DNA of 64,000 nucleotides from Anaerorudis cellulosivorans (GCF_025943985.1 NZ_JAPCWE010000003.1:62001-126000), one strand, 5' to 3'. Positions 17,671 to 27,804 are shown, numbered from the stretch's first letter. The notes: a model not told the origin generated them from the letters alone. Made by a program: numbers and translations.

Positions 17671-19797
17671 CTATTGGACCAGATTTAATTCATTTACAAT
17701 ATGAGGAGCTTTCATAATTTTATCGATTACGAAAAGTATGTAGCGAATATCCACGCTGATCGTACGCTGCATTTCCGGTTCAAAAATAACGTCACCACTT
17801 AAAGCCTCCCAATTTCCGTCGAATGCAAGACCTAACAATTCTGCATTCCCGTTAAAAACAGGACTCCCAGAATTTCCGCCGGTTATGTCGTTATCGGACA
17901 AGAAACACACGTGCATTTTCCCATCCTTGTCGGCATATCGATCGAAATCGGCCATTTTCAATATATCCAGAATAAAAGGTTGAACTTCGAATTCGGGATC
18001 ATCGGGTATTTCTTTTTCCAATACCCCTTGCGTCGTGCTGAAATAGTGATACCAAACCGCATCCCGCGGTTGATACCCTTTAATCGTGCCATAGCTCAAC
18101 CGTTGCGTAAAATTAGCATCAGGATAAAATTCTTTATCGGGATTCATTTCCATTAACGCTGACATGAATTTGCGTTCGCCTTGCATAATTTTTTCATAAG
18201 CGGGGATCATTTGCGAGGATAATTCATATCCCATATCTTTTACGGAAAGAGCCAATTCCATAGCCGGATCTTTTATCAATTTTTTGATATCGGCCGTTTT
18301 CAGAAATTCGAGCAAATCGTCGAGATTGGTAAATTTGGAATGTTTAAACAGCCAATCGGCATACTTATCATAATTCCCTTTAAACTTTTTTTGTATGGTT
18401 TTATAAATATCCGGATGATATTGTTCCGGGACACGTTCTGCATACAATTTCATCAATTCGGCCAGTACTTTTTTATCGAGGTCGGGATTGTAATTTTTAT
18501 AAGCATTAATGATACGGTCAGAAATAAATTCCTGTTTTTCTTGCTGTGAACCATTGGCATCGAATTGAAGAATAGTATTTGCAAAACGTATGATTTCTAT
18601 TCCGTTATGAAATGTTTCCAGAAAATAGGTAGTGTACTTGGCCAAATCGTTTGTCTCGGTATATGCCTCCTTCAATATACTCAACACATCACCGTATTTT
18701 TCTTTCCTTTGCTGATCACTGTTAATCCATTCCTCCATCCGACTTTCCAATGATTCCTTTTCGGAAACCACATTCATTTTTACCAAAGCCACATTCATCC
18801 CTTTGGCGTTTTTCCAGTAATTAGAACTGCCCGCATATTTCGAAGCATACTTTATACGCGTCACATCGCTTTTTGTCATCGCATCCCACCAAATTTGCTG
18901 TTTCACACCTCGAACTTCGATTCGGGGTTTATTTTCAGACTCCATCATTTGTTTGATTCCCCACGATGAAAGGTAACGCTGCGTGCGCCCGGGATAACCT
19001 ATCGTCATGGCATAATCACCTTCCGCCATTCCTTTCAACGAAACGGGAACTACATATTTGGGCTTGTAAGGCACATTATCTTTGCTGTATTCAGCCGGTT
19101 TATTGTCCTTGTCAGCATAAACCCGAAACACAGAAAAATCGCCCGTATGGCGGGGCCACATCCAGTTATCGGTTTCACCTCCAAACTTCCCGATAGACTG
19201 AGGAGGCGCTATAACCAAGCGTACATCACGAAATACATCATAAACAACCCTATAATATTTATTCCCTGCATAAAAAGGGATCACTTGTGCATCTATAAAA
19301 GGATTTCCATCGTATTCTGTTAGCAACAAATCGGAAATAGAATCAATAGCTAACTCGCGTTGAACTTCGTTCAAAACCGAAGGAATTTTCGGTAAAATTT
19401 CATCGGTAACATCCTGCATTGACTGAAGGAAAGAAACCGTTAATCCATCTGCCTGCAGTTCGTTTTCATAAGAATCGGCCATAAAACCGTTTTTCAGGTA
19501 ATCCTGTTCTATAGAACTTAATTTCTGAATGGCATCATAACCACAATGATGATTGGTAAAAATCAACCCCTGATCCGACACAGCCACGCCACTGCATCCT
19601 CCGCCAAAAATAACCACGGCATCCTTCAAAGACGGGTTGTTCTCATCGTACAATTGATCGATCGGAAAAACAAAACCAAGCTCCTGCATACGGGCAATAC
19701 TCTGTTTGTTGAGTTCCTTCAAAATCCACATACCTTCGTCGGCAAAAGCAACGAATACCACAAACAAAAGTACAATCGATAAAAATGTTTTTTTCAT
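17671..19797 (-). CDS. dpp7: dipeptidyl-peptidase 7 (S46 family)
   Basis: 708 residues with a signal peptide cut after about residue 19. It is a chymotrypsin-like serine peptidase: catalytic His in FTNHHCGYDA (residue 83/84), Asp in the MWPRHTGDFSVFR region, and Ser643 in GGNSGSP. The specificity position shows Gly661 in LAFDGNWEA. Gly at this place marks DPP7 (hydrophobic P1), while Arg marks DPP11. It releases dipeptides in the periplasm. It follows the flippase gene by 29 bp. Its activity fits a peptide-fermenting lifestyle. Confidence 0.93.
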   Translation of the reverse strand: MKKTFLSIVLLFVVFVAFADEGMWILKELNKQSIARMQELGFVFPIDQLYDENNPSLKDAVVIFGGGCSGVAVSDQGLIFTNHHCGYDAIQKLSSIEQDYLKNGFMADSYENELQADGLTVSFLQSMQDVTDEILPKIPSVLNEVQRELAIDSISDLLLTEYDGNPFIDAQVIPFYAGNKYYRVVYDVFRDVRLVIAPPQSIGKFGGETDNWMWPRHTGDFSVFRVYADKDNKPAEYSKDNVPYKPKYVVPVSLKGMAEGDYAMTIGYPGRTQRYLSSWGIKQMMESENKPRIEVRGVKQQIWWDAMTKSDVTRIKYASKYAGSSNYWKNAKGMNVALVKMNVVSEKESLESRMEEWINSDQQRKEKYGDVLSILKEAYTETNDLAKYTTYFLETFHNGIEIIRFANTILQFDANGSQQEKQEFISDRIINAYKNYNPDLDKKVLAELMKLYAERVPEQYHPDIYKTIQKKFKGNYDKYADWLFKHSKFTNLDDLLEFLKTADIKKLIKDPAMELALSVKDMGYELSSQMIPAYEKIMQGERKFMSALMEMNPDKEFYPDANFTQRLSYGTIKGYQPRDAVWYHYFSTTQGVLEKEIPDDPEFEVQPFILDILKMADFDRYADKDGKMHVCFLSDNDITGGNSGSPVFNGNAELLGLAFDGNWEALSGDVIFEPEMQRTISVDIRYILFVIDKIMKAPHIVNELNLVQ

Positions 19798-19826
19798 TAA
19801 AGCAATTTTTACTGTATCTACAATAT

Positions 19827-21329
19827 TTATTTATGTTGAAAATATTTCCCGATAACCGGTATTTCTCGCAAAGGTAATTCCTTTTTTATTACCTCCCATA
19901 GATAAATACCGATTAGCAGGGTGTTAATAATCAGTCGAAGTCCCATCGCGGGTATAACAAAACGGTTAAATATCATAACGGCAAATAGCGCCAAGGCTAA
20001 TCCAAAAAACGAACCAATGGCTTTCAAATTATAACCGATAGGATAATTCTTCTGCCCAAGATAATAGGATATCGACATCATTAACAAATTGGCAAAGAAA
20101 GAAGCCCATGCACATGCCAAATATCCAAAACGCGGGATAAATGCGACATTGATGACAATCGTCACTGCCAAACCGATTAACGAAAGATATGCGCCCCATT
20201 TTGTTTGATCGGTAAGTTTATACCACAACGACAGGTTGAAATAAATTCCGAAGAAAAGTTCCCCCATCATAACAATGGGCACTACAATCAACCCTTCGTG
20301 ATAAGTAGATTTTATCAAATACTTGATCACATCGAGATACCCCATAACCCCCAAAAAAATCAGTAACCCAAACAATATAAAATATTTGGTAGCATCGGCA
20401 TACGCAACCTTATTATTCGCAGCCTCTTTATTCTTTGCAAAAATAAACGGTTCGAATGCGTATCGAAAAGCCTGTGTAAACATAACCATGATTACTCCAA
20501 TTTTGAAACATGCCGAATAGATTCCCAATTGCGTCATCGCATTCACTTTGTCAGGATAAAGCCATGGAAAAACAATTTTATCGATTGTCTGATTCAATAT
20601 ACCGGCAATGCCCAAGATAAGCAGTGGAAGTGAATATTGGAGCATTCGTTTTAATAATGCTTTATCGAACACATACTTTACTCGAAGTTGGGGAATAAGA
20701 AACATCGATTGAATAAAGGTCGCAAGCAAATTAGAAATCAAGACATAATCCACCCCGTTTTCGAGATTGAACCAAGCGAAAGAATCGGGATATCTTTTAG
20801 CCAGCCAAGGACATAATACGAAGAAAAACAAATTGAAGGTTATATTCAGCACAACAAACAGGATCTTAATAAAGGCAAAACGTAACGGACGCTTCTGATA
20901 ACGCAGCCATGCAAAAGGGATGGAACAGAAGGCATCCATTGACAAAATAATAGCCATTATCAGTACATAATGGGACTTGATATCAGAGCTCCCGGTAATA
21001 CCTGTAATGGGTTTCAAAAAAAGAATCACCAACGAAAGAAAAACAAACGTTGTCGTACCGATACTTATCAACGCTGTTGAATAAACCGTATGAGGATTTT
21101 CCTCATTCTTATTGGCAAATCGAAACAATCCGGTTTCCATGCCATAGGTCAAAATGACAATAATCAGTGCCGTCCAGCCATACAAATTAGAAATCACCCC
21201 CATCTGTGCCTGACTCACCAATACATATGACCATAGCGGCGTAAGCAGCCAATTCAGGAATTTGCCCACGATACTGCTTATGCCATAAATTGCGGTTTCT
21301 TTTGCCAACGTTTTTAATTCCCCTGCCAT
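19827..21329 (-). CDS. polysaccharide flippase (Wzx/MATE-like)
   Basis: 500 residues, with about 12-14 hydrophobic segments across the full length and no large soluble domain. The N-terminus (LAKETAIYGISSIVGKFLNWLLTPLWSYVL) is typical of Bacteroidota PST/Wzx exporters in the MVF/MOP superfamily. Such proteins flip lipid-linked glycans across the inner membrane. No glycan gene cluster surrounds it, so the substrate is unknown. A -7 box lies about 47 bp upstream. Confidence 0.85.
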   Translation of the reverse strand: MAGELKTLAKETAIYGISSIVGKFLNWLLTPLWSYVLVSQAQMGVISNLYGWTALIIVILTYGMETGLFRFANKNEENPHTVYSTALISIGTTTFVFLSLVILFLKPITGITGSSDIKSHYVLIMAIILSMDAFCSIPFAWLRYQKRPLRFAFIKILFVVLNITFNLFFFVLCPWLAKRYPDSFAWFNLENGVDYVLISNLLATFIQSMFLIPQLRVKYVFDKALLKRMLQYSLPLLILGIAGILNQTIDKIVFPWLYPDKVNAMTQLGIYSACFKIGVIMVMFTQAFRYAFEPFIFAKNKEAANNKVAYADATKYFILFGLLIFLGVMGYLDVIKYLIKSTYHEGLIVVPIVMMGELFFGIYFNLSLWYKLTDQTKWGAYLSLIGLAVTIVINVAFIPRFGYLACAWASFFANLLMMSISYYLGQKNYPIGYNLKAIGSFFGLALALFAVMIFNRFVIPAMGLRLIINTLLIGIYLWEVIKKELPLREIPVIGKYFQHK

Positions 21330-21375
21330 ATTTTCAACTCATGTTCAACTGTTAAATCGTTTCTGCATATAGCTG

Positions 21376-21383
21376 CAAAAGTA
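21376..21383 (-). promoter_or_regulatory. -7 box of the flippase-dpp7 unit
   Basis: TACTTTTG on the minus strand fits TAnnTTTG and predicts a leader of about 40 nt ahead of the flippase start. Confidence 0.55.
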
Positions 21384-21570
21384 ACATTATTCTTCCGATT
21401 TCAACGAGTAGTCTTCTTCTAAAATCAACTTCATTTATTATCTTTAAGTTGATAGGTTATTAAAATCTCGAAAAAAACCGTTTACTTTGTACTTTCAAAT
21501 AATAACGCATAAGAATAAATTCAATAAAAGCCGGATCGTTACTCTCAGATCCCCGATATTTATAAAAAAA

Positions 21571-23115
21571 ATGGCACAAGAAGACGTTTTCAAAAAAATT
21601 GTATCACACTGCAAAGAATATGGTTTTGTATTTCCTTCAAGTGAAATTTATGATGGGTTAAGTGCAGTGTACGACTATGGACAAATGGGCGTTGAGCTGA
21701 AAAACAACATCAAAAAATACTGGTGGGACAGCATGACCTTATTACACGAAAATATTGTCGGCATCGATGCTGCCATCTTCATGCACCCTACCGTATGGAA
21801 GGCATCCGGGCATGTAGATGCCTTCAATGACCCATTAATCGATAATAAAGACAGCAAAAAACGCTATCGTGCCGACACGTTAATCGAAGATTACCTTGCA
21901 AAGCTGGATGAAAAAATAGACAAAGAAATAAAGAAAGCAGCCAAACGTTTTGGTGACAATTTCGACGAGAAAAAATTCCGCGAAACCAATCCCCGTGTAA
22001 TCGAGCACCAGAAACATCGTGACGAAGTGCATGAGCGATACAAAAAAGCAATGAACGAGAACGATTTTACCGAATTACGGCAACTCATTATCGATTGCAA
22101 TATTGTATGCCCTGTTAGCGGTACGTGCAATTGGACGGAAATCCGCCAGTTCAACCTGATGTTTGCCACTGAAATGGGATCGACTTCTGACGGAGCAATG
22201 AAAGTATATCTCCGTCCCGAAACAGCACAAGGTATTTTTGTGAATTTTCTCAACGTACAAAAAACCGGTCGGATGAAAATTCCTTTCGGGATTGCCCAAA
22301 TCGGAAAAGCTTTCCGAAACGAAATTGTAGCTCGTCAATTTATTTTCCGTATGCGGGAATTCGAACAAATGGAAATGCAGTTTTTTGTAACGCCCGGTGA
22401 TGAAATGAAATGGTTCAATTACTGGAAAAACCTGCGCATGAAATGGCACTTGGCATTAGGATTCAATAAAGAAAACTATCGTTTTCACGATCACGACAAA
22501 CTTGCCCATTATGCCAATGCGGCAACCGATATTGAATTTAACATGCCGTTTGGGTTCAAAGAAGTAGAAGGTATTCATTCGCGCACCGATTTCGATTTAA
22601 GTCAGCACGAAAAATACTCCGGCAAAAAAATGCAATATTTCGATCCCGAATTAAATCAATCATACACCCCCTATGTAATAGAAACATCCATCGGATTAGA
22701 CAGAATGTTCCTCTCCGTTATTTCTGCTGCATATTGCGAAGAGATACTTGAAGGGGGCGAAATGCGTGTAGTACTAAAAATTCCTCCTGCTCTGGCTCCG
22801 GTGAAACTGGCTGTTCTCCCTTTGGTCAGAAAAGACGGCTTACCCGAAAAGGCACAGGAAATAATGAAGATATCGAAATTTAATTTCACCTGCCAATACG
22901 ACGAAAAAGACAGCATCGGAAGACGCTACCGCAGGCAGGATGCTATCGGAACGCCTTATTGCGTAACAGTAGATCACCAAACACTGGAAGACAATACAGT
23001 AACCATTCGCGAACGCGATACGATGAAACAGGAACGCGTTCTTATTCCTGACGTAGAAAAAGAAATCATAGCAAAAACAGATATGAAAAATCTGTTAAAA
23101 ATGCTAGCCGAATAA
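21571..23115 (+). CDS. glyS: glycyl-tRNA synthetase
   Basis: 514 residues from the ATG at 21571. An ATG 28 codons earlier adds a non-conserved, Ile/Lys-rich piece and is rejected. It is a class II synthetase of the single-chain alpha2 type: motif 1 region near DYGQMGVELK, motif 2 FRNEIVARQFIFRMREFEQME, motif 3 ETSIGLDRMFL, and a C-terminal anticodon-binding domain (about 415-510). It charges tRNA-Gly. The FKBP lipoprotein gene follows 31 bp later. Confidence 0.95.
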   Translation: MAQEDVFKKIVSHCKEYGFVFPSSEIYDGLSAVYDYGQMGVELKNNIKKYWWDSMTLLHENIVGIDAAIFMHPTVWKASGHVDAFNDPLIDNKDSKKRYRADTLIEDYLAKLDEKIDKEIKKAAKRFGDNFDEKKFRETNPRVIEHQKHRDEVHERYKKAMNENDFTELRQLIIDCNIVCPVSGTCNWTEIRQFNLMFATEMGSTSDGAMKVYLRPETAQGIFVNFLNVQKTGRMKIPFGIAQIGKAFRNEIVARQFIFRMREFEQMEMQFFVTPGDEMKWFNYWKNLRMKWHLALGFNKENYRFHDHDKLAHYANAATDIEFNMPFGFKEVEGIHSRTDFDLSQHEKYSGKKMQYFDPELNQSYTPYVIETSIGLDRMFLSVISAAYCEEILEGGEMRVVLKIPPALAPVKLAVLPLVRKDGLPEKAQEIMKISKFNFTCQYDEKDSIGRRYRRQDAIGTPYCVTVDHQTLEDNTVTIRERDTMKQERVLIPDVEKEIIAKTDMKNLLKMLAE

Positions 23116-23146
23116 ATAGACAACAGAAAAAATTTTTGATAAACCT

Positions 23147-23701
23147 ATGAAAACAAAAACCGCCTTTTTCATTATCATTCTGACAGGTATGGCAGCCGTT
23201 TTTTTTGTTTCATGCGATGACTCGGAAAAAATCGACACTGTATGGAAGGAAGCCAACGAAACCATTTTTGCCGAAATATCACGCAACTCGGATTACTCGA
23301 AAATCTTTTCACAGTCAAAAAACGGCTATATCATGTATAAAGAGCTTGAGTCGGGCTATGGAGAAATGCCTATTTTTACCGATTCGGTAGAAATTTCTTA
23401 TGTAGGATGGTATAAAAAAGATTGGACAAAAGCCGATACATATACCGATAGCAAAGGAAATAGAATAACCAACAAAATTATTTTCGATTCAAGTCCGCGC
23501 AACGGAGAACGTCCCACCCGTTTGAAAGTTTCCGAGTTAATCGACGGCTTTGCAACAGCCCTGCAAAACATGCAGGAAGGCGATAAATGGGAAGTATGGA
23601 TCCCTTGGAAATTGGGTTATGGGGAAACAACTTATGGCAGCATTCCTGCTTACACCACGCTGGTTTTCGAAATTAAACTATTAGAGGTAATTAAAAATTA
23701 A
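23147..23701 (+). CDS. FKBP-type peptidyl-prolyl isomerase lipoprotein
   Basis: 184 residues with a lipobox at FVSC (Cys23). A C-terminal FKBP domain (about 75-182) is shown by DSVEISYVGWYKK, the DSSPRNG segment, and EGDKWEVWIPWKLGYGETTYGSIPAYTTLVFEIKL. It is a predicted periplasmic folding catalyst similar to GldI-type proteins. No other gliding genes are present, so a gliding role is not implied. The stop codon directly abuts the stop codon of convergent dacB with no gap. Confidence 0.88.
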   Translation: MKTKTAFFIIILTGMAAVFFVSCDDSEKIDTVWKEANETIFAEISRNSDYSKIFSQSKNGYIMYKELESGYGEMPIFTDSVEISYVGWYKKDWTKADTYTDSKGNRITNKIIFDSSPRNGERPTRLKVSELIDGFATALQNMQEGDKWEVWIPWKLGYGETTYGSIPAYTTLVFEIKLLEVIKN

Positions 23702-25141
23702 TCAAAGACTTAACAGGAATTTCTCAATGGCACGGCGAATTTGTACATTGTCGCCGGTAAATTTATTCGCCATCACCACAAAAGCAAATTTTTTATTCTC
23801 GTCCATCAAATATCCGGCATAACATTGCACACCATTTATACTACCGCTTTTAGCACTAATTTTCCCTGCATATTTCGTCTTGTTCATAAAATATTTCAAC
23901 GTCCCTTCTTCACCGGCCTTCGGCAAAGAATTGAAAAACACTTTAGAGTAGAGGCTTTTCTTATTCATATAAGAAAGCAAATCGCACAAAAAAACAGGAC
24001 TAACCGCATTCTGTGGAGCGAGGCCACAGCCATCATACATAAAAAGAGATGAGGTTGAAATACCCTTCGATTTCCAAAATGTATTCATAAAATCGATCCC
24101 TTCTTTCAATGGATCGCTGTAAATATTGGCGTTTTTCATCCTGCCAAGGGTGCGAATCAAATGTTCGGCGTAATGATTGTTGCTTTCCACATTTATTTCG
24201 CGAATGATGTCGCTTAAGGGCCGCGACCGATGAACATACACCACCTCTCCCACCCTATAGGATTGAGGCATAGGATTGCAAACGCGCAAAATATAATTGT
24301 TCCTTGCCGTTTCAACGGTCCGAATGTTTACCCCTGATTTTTGAAGATGCTCTGCCAATTTTTCGCCCAACAACAAGCCCGGATCGGGAATATCCCCTTT
24401 AATACTGAAGCCGACTCTTCCGGCAGGAATATTGCCACGAATGGTCCGCTCAAACGAAAATGGCGCGCCATAAATATAACCATTATCTTTCCCTGAGGTA
24501 TTTAAGGTAAGGTAATTGGTAAACGAAAGGCCTTTTATTGTCGGATCGGTACGAAGAATTTTTGGACAAGAATTCCGATCCGTCGTATCAAAATAGAGCC
24601 GGTACGTATTATCAAAAACGCTGATACCATAAGCTCCGGCAGCGTAATAGTTACCCAAATCTTCCCATGTCCATTGAGGCGAAACGCCCTCATAACCAAA
24701 CAGATCATCCACGATATATAATTCCCACGCCTCTTTTTTGGGAAGCGAAGTTTTTAATGCATCCGCCCATTCCGAAAGAAAAGCATAAGGATTCTCATCA
24801 AAAGCGTCACTTCCTAAAGTCGGATCACCTGAACCGAGCACCAGAATCCGGGAAGGATTATCGGCATCCAACGCAAGGGTGGTTGCATATCGGTAATCGG
24901 GACCCAACAGCTCCAACGCAGTGGCAGTGGTGATGAGTTTCAACGTCGAAGCCGGTGTAAACGATTTATCGGCATTATGCTCAATCAAGGTCTTTCCTGT
25001 TTCCAAATCTTTTACACACACTCCCACCGAAGCATGTTTCAATGCAGGCGTATTAAGAAATTGCTGCAACGGGAGTTGAGCAAAAGACGAAGTCGTCAAA
25101 AAAGCAACAAAAAAGAATAAAAGAATCTTTCGTTTCATCAT
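23702..25141 (-). CDS. dacB: PBP4-type D-alanyl-D-alanine carboxypeptidase/endopeptidase
   Basis: 479 residues with a signal peptide ending near ...SFAQ. The S13 family triads are SxxK at Ser65-Lys68 (PASTLKL), SxN in VESNNHYAEHL, and KSG in ISAKSGSINGVQ. The large insertion between the first two motifs is typical of PBP4. It trims peptidoglycan stem peptides or cuts cross-links in the periplasm. It lies 31 bp downstream of thiD with no clear terminator between, so it may be read through from the thi operon. Confidence 0.94.
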   Translation of the reverse strand: MMKRKILLFFFVAFLTTSSFAQLPLQQFLNTPALKHASVGVCVKDLETGKTLIEHNADKSFTPASTLKLITTATALELLGPDYRYATTLALDADNPSRILVLGSGDPTLGSDAFDENPYAFLSEWADALKTSLPKKEAWELYIVDDLFGYEGVSPQWTWEDLGNYYAAGAYGISVFDNTYRLYFDTTDRNSCPKILRTDPTIKGLSFTNYLTLNTSGKDNGYIYGAPFSFERTIRGNIPAGRVGFSIKGDIPDPGLLLGEKLAEHLQKSGVNIRTVETARNNYILRVCNPMPQSYRVGEVVYVHRSRPLSDIIREINVESNNHYAEHLIRTLGRMKNANIYSDPLKEGIDFMNTFWKSKGISTSSLFMYDGCGLAPQNAVSPVFLCDLLSYMNKKSLYSKVFFNSLPKAGEEGTLKYFMNKTKYAGKISAKSGSINGVQCYAGYLMDENKKFAFVVMANKFTGDNVQIRRAIEKFLLSL

Positions 25142-25172
25142 TCCGGATTGTTTTTAGTCGGACTTATATTGT

Positions 25173-25919
25173 TCATATTTCATTCTGAATGCGGTCGTAA
25201 AAATCCACAACATAGTTTGATGCTTTGAAATACGCCTCAATTAACGATAAACACTTCCCCATGTAGCATGCAAGAGCGGAAGATAGTGCACAACCCGTTC
25301 CATGTTGATAGCGAAATTGTTTGCGTTCACGTTCTAAACGGAATACTTCAGTATTGGTAACAATTGCTTCTGTGATATTTGTGCTGTTGAAATGCCCTCC
25401 CTTCACTAAAATCGAAGTGTTCCATTCGCAACACTTATCCTTCGCAATAGCGATGGCAGTATCGATATCATCAATATTTTTCCCGGTTAAAATTTCAAAT
25501 TCCGGTCGATTTGGAGTAATCAAATCGGTTAACGGGAATAATTGTTCAGTAAGCACATTCAGTGCAGAGGGATTAAGAAAATCTTTACCGCTTGTAGATG
25601 ACAGAACAGGATCGAGCACAATATTGCTAACAGGATATCTCTGAAGACTCTCAGCAATTGCCAATATATTATCGGCACTGCAAATTGCTCCAATTTTAAC
25701 AGCCTTTACAGGAAACGATGTTAAGCATTCCTCAATTTGCGATTGGAGCAAATGCGAGTCCAGGGCATCAACTCTGCTTACAGAATTAAAGTTCTGAACT
25801 GTAATGCCTGTAACAGCAGACAGTGCCCAATAACCCAACGCATGGGCCACCTTCATGTCCTGCTGCATTCCGGCACCCCCGCTATTGTCTGATGCGGCAA
25901 TGGTTAAGAAGTATTCCAT
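25173..25919 (-). CDS. thiD: hydroxymethylpyrimidine/phosphomethylpyrimidine kinase
   Basis: 248 residues from the ATG at 25919, which shares its A with the thiC stop (TGATG); a GTG one codon earlier is less likely. It is a ribokinase-like fold with N-terminal ASDNSGGAGMQQD, the VLDPVLSSTSG stretch, LITPNRPE, ILVKGGH, and the anion-hole/catalytic GTGCALSSALA. It phosphorylates HMP and HMP-P to HMP-PP for ThiE. It is the fourth gene of the riboswitch-controlled operon. Confidence 0.95.
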   Translation of the reverse strand: MEYFLTIAASDNSGGAGMQQDMKVAHALGYWALSAVTGITVQNFNSVSRVDALDSHLLQSQIEECLTSFPVKAVKIGAICSADNILAIAESLQRYPVSNIVLDPVLSSTSGKDFLNPSALNVLTEQLFPLTDLITPNRPEFEILTGKNIDDIDTAIAIAKDKCCEWNTSILVKGGHFNSTNITEAIVTNTEVFRLERERKQFRYQHGTGCALSSALACYMGKCLSLIEAYFKASNYVVDFYDRIQNEI

Positions 25920-27193
25920 CACAGATTTCTATCGTTCTTAACGGCACAGAGGTTGCCACACATGGTACAATGATCCTCATTACCACTTTCAGATTCCGAT
26001 TTTCTTCGACGTGCAATTTCAGGATCAAGTGCATAGGTGTACATTTGTTCCCAATCGAGGTTGCGACGGGCTCTGGACATGTTGTAATCGCGTTCACGCG
26101 CCGCGCCAACGTTTCTAACCACGTCGGCACTATGAGCTGCAATTTTGCTAGCCATAACACCCTCGCGTACATCGTCAAGAGTTGGTAAGCATAAATGTTC
26201 CGCAGGTGTTACATAGCAAAGAAAATCGGCTCCATTAATTGCTGCCACTGTTCCCCCTATTGCACCGACAATATGATCGTAGCCCGGTGCAGAGTCAGTT
26301 GTCAGAGGTCCAAGAACGTAAAACGGAGCATCGTGGCAAATCCGCTTCATAACCCTCATGTTCATTTCAATTTGATCTAAAGGCATATGTCCCGGCCCTT
26401 CTACCATAACTTGTACACCGTACTTGCGCGCTCTATCCACCAGTTCGCCAAGGGTAAGCAATTCGGCAATTTGACCACGATCAGTGGCATCGGCACCGGC
26501 ACCCGGACGCAGCCCATCTCCCAAACTAATAGTTACATCATACTTTTTACAAATTTTCAGCACACGATCGTACTGCTCGTAGAGCGGGTTTTCTTTGTTA
26601 TTATCGGTCATCCATCGTTTAAGCAGTGCTCCGCCCCGGCTTACTATTCCGCATACACGCGGATCATTCTCCAGAAATGACAAGGATGAACGGGTTACTC
26701 CACAATGCAGTGTCATAAAATCGACACCAATTTGAGCCTGTAATTCAATCTCATCGAAAAGTTCCTCAGGGTCGAGTTGTGAAATTTTCATACCTTTAGC
26801 CAACAACCGAGTTGCTATACTGTAAATTGGAACAGTGCCAACCATTACCGACGACTGCTTTATTATTTGTTGCAGTATTACCCGTAGATTTCCTCCGGTT
26901 GATAAATCCATGATGGAATCGGCTCCATATCGGATAGCAATTTTCATCTTCTCAAGTTCTTCAGTTAGATTGCAATGCTTTTCCGAAGTGCCAATATTAG
27001 CATTAACTTTAATGCTAAGACCATTGCCAATTGCACGAGGAGAGAATTTGTGATTTATATTTTTGGGAATTACAACCCGGCCCATGGCAATTTCATTACG
27101 TAACCATTCGGGAGTAACCCTTTCAGATTTGGCAACAAATTCCATTTCGGATGTAATTACTCCACTTTTGGCTTTTAATATTTGGGTACTCAT
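25919..27193 (-). CDS. thiC: phosphomethylpyrimidine synthase ThiC (short form)
   Basis: 424 residues, the short ThiC lacking the N-terminal domain of the approximately 630-residue E. coli form. It is a radical SAM enzyme converting aminoimidazole ribotide to HMP-P. The TIM-barrel region holds GADSIMDLSTGG, LGDGLRPGAGADATDRGQ and EGPGHMPLDQ. The cluster motif near the C-terminus reads CTMCGNLC, i.e. CX2CX3C rather than the usual CX2CX4C. It overlaps thiE by 4 bp and thiD by 1 bp. Confidence 0.95.
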   Translation of the reverse strand: MSTQILKAKSGVITSEMEFVAKSERVTPEWLRNEIAMGRVVIPKNINHKFSPRAIGNGLSIKVNANIGTSEKHCNLTEELEKMKIAIRYGADSIMDLSTGGNLRVILQQIIKQSSVMVGTVPIYSIATRLLAKGMKISQLDPEELFDEIELQAQIGVDFMTLHCGVTRSSLSFLENDPRVCGIVSRGGALLKRWMTDNNKENPLYEQYDRVLKICKKYDVTISLGDGLRPGAGADATDRGQIAELLTLGELVDRARKYGVQVMVEGPGHMPLDQIEMNMRVMKRICHDAPFYVLGPLTTDSAPGYDHIVGAIGGTVAAINGADFLCYVTPAEHLCLPTLDDVREGVMASKIAAHSADVVRNVGAARERDYNMSRARRNLDWEQMYTYALDPEIARRRKSESESGNEDHCTMCGNLCAVKNDRNL

Positions 27194-27804
27194 TTTACTC
27201 TGTTTAATAAATTGTTGATTTCTAACACACGAGAATCAAACTCGTTGGTTTGCATAAAGTGCCTTACCATAGCGATATTTCTGGCTCCGGCATCGATTAC
27301 CTCCTCAATATTATCGGGAAAAATTCCACCTATTGCTACTACAGGAATTTTTGCTATCGCTAATACCTGCTTTAATAAGGTTGTTCCCACAGGCTTATCA
27401 GGAATAGCTTTTGCATTGGTTGGATAAATAGGACCGAACCCAATATAATCAGGATTCTTCGCAAGAGCTGCCATAGCTTGTTCAATAGAGTGGGTAGATA
27501 GTCCAATACGCATATCGCCTACAACTCGTCGGGCATCCTCCATCGCAATATCGTCTTGTCCAAGATGAAGAAAATCGGCATCGCAGAGGACTGCAATGTC
27601 AGGACGATCGTTAACCACAAATTTTGTTTCGGAGCCTTTTGTAATGCTTTTAATTTCCCTCCCAATTCTCACCAACTCTTTGTCCGATAGATCTTTTTCA
27701 CGTAGTTGAAGCATCTTAATGCCATTTTTTACGCATTTCTCGGCAATTGTGGTGTAGGGAAGTTGCGGCTTGGTAATTATGATGTAGATACCAAAATCCA
27801 TCAT
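27190..27804 (-). CDS. thiE: thiamine-phosphate synthase
   Basis: 204 residues, a TIM barrel with QLREKDLSDKEL (about 35-46), VVNDRPDIA, HLGQDD, GLSTHS, GFGPIYPTNAK, and the phosphate loop VAIGGIFPDNI. It joins HMP-PP and thiazole phosphate carboxylate to give thiamin phosphate. It overlaps thi4 and thiC by 4 bp each (ATGA), so the operon is translationally coupled. Confidence 0.95.
   Translation of the reverse strand: MMDFGIYIIITKPQLPYTTIAEKCVKNGIKMLQLREKDLSDKELVRIGREIKSITKGSETKFVVNDRPDIAVLCDADFLHLGQDDIAMEDARRVVGDMRIGLSTHSIEQAMAALAKNPDYIGFGPIYPTNAKAIPDKPVGTTLLKQVLAIAKIPVVAIGGIFPDNIEEVIDAGARNIAMVRHFMQTNEFDSRVLEINNLLNRVK

Noticed and set aside
17671-19797. Assignment of the S46 peptidase as DPP11
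   Set aside because: The specificity residue is Gly661 (FDGNWEA), the DPP7 signature, not Arg.
23147-23701. Gliding-motility gene gldI
   Set aside because: Only the FKBP domain is shared; no gld/spr genes are present in the window and Bacteroidales of this type are not known gliders.
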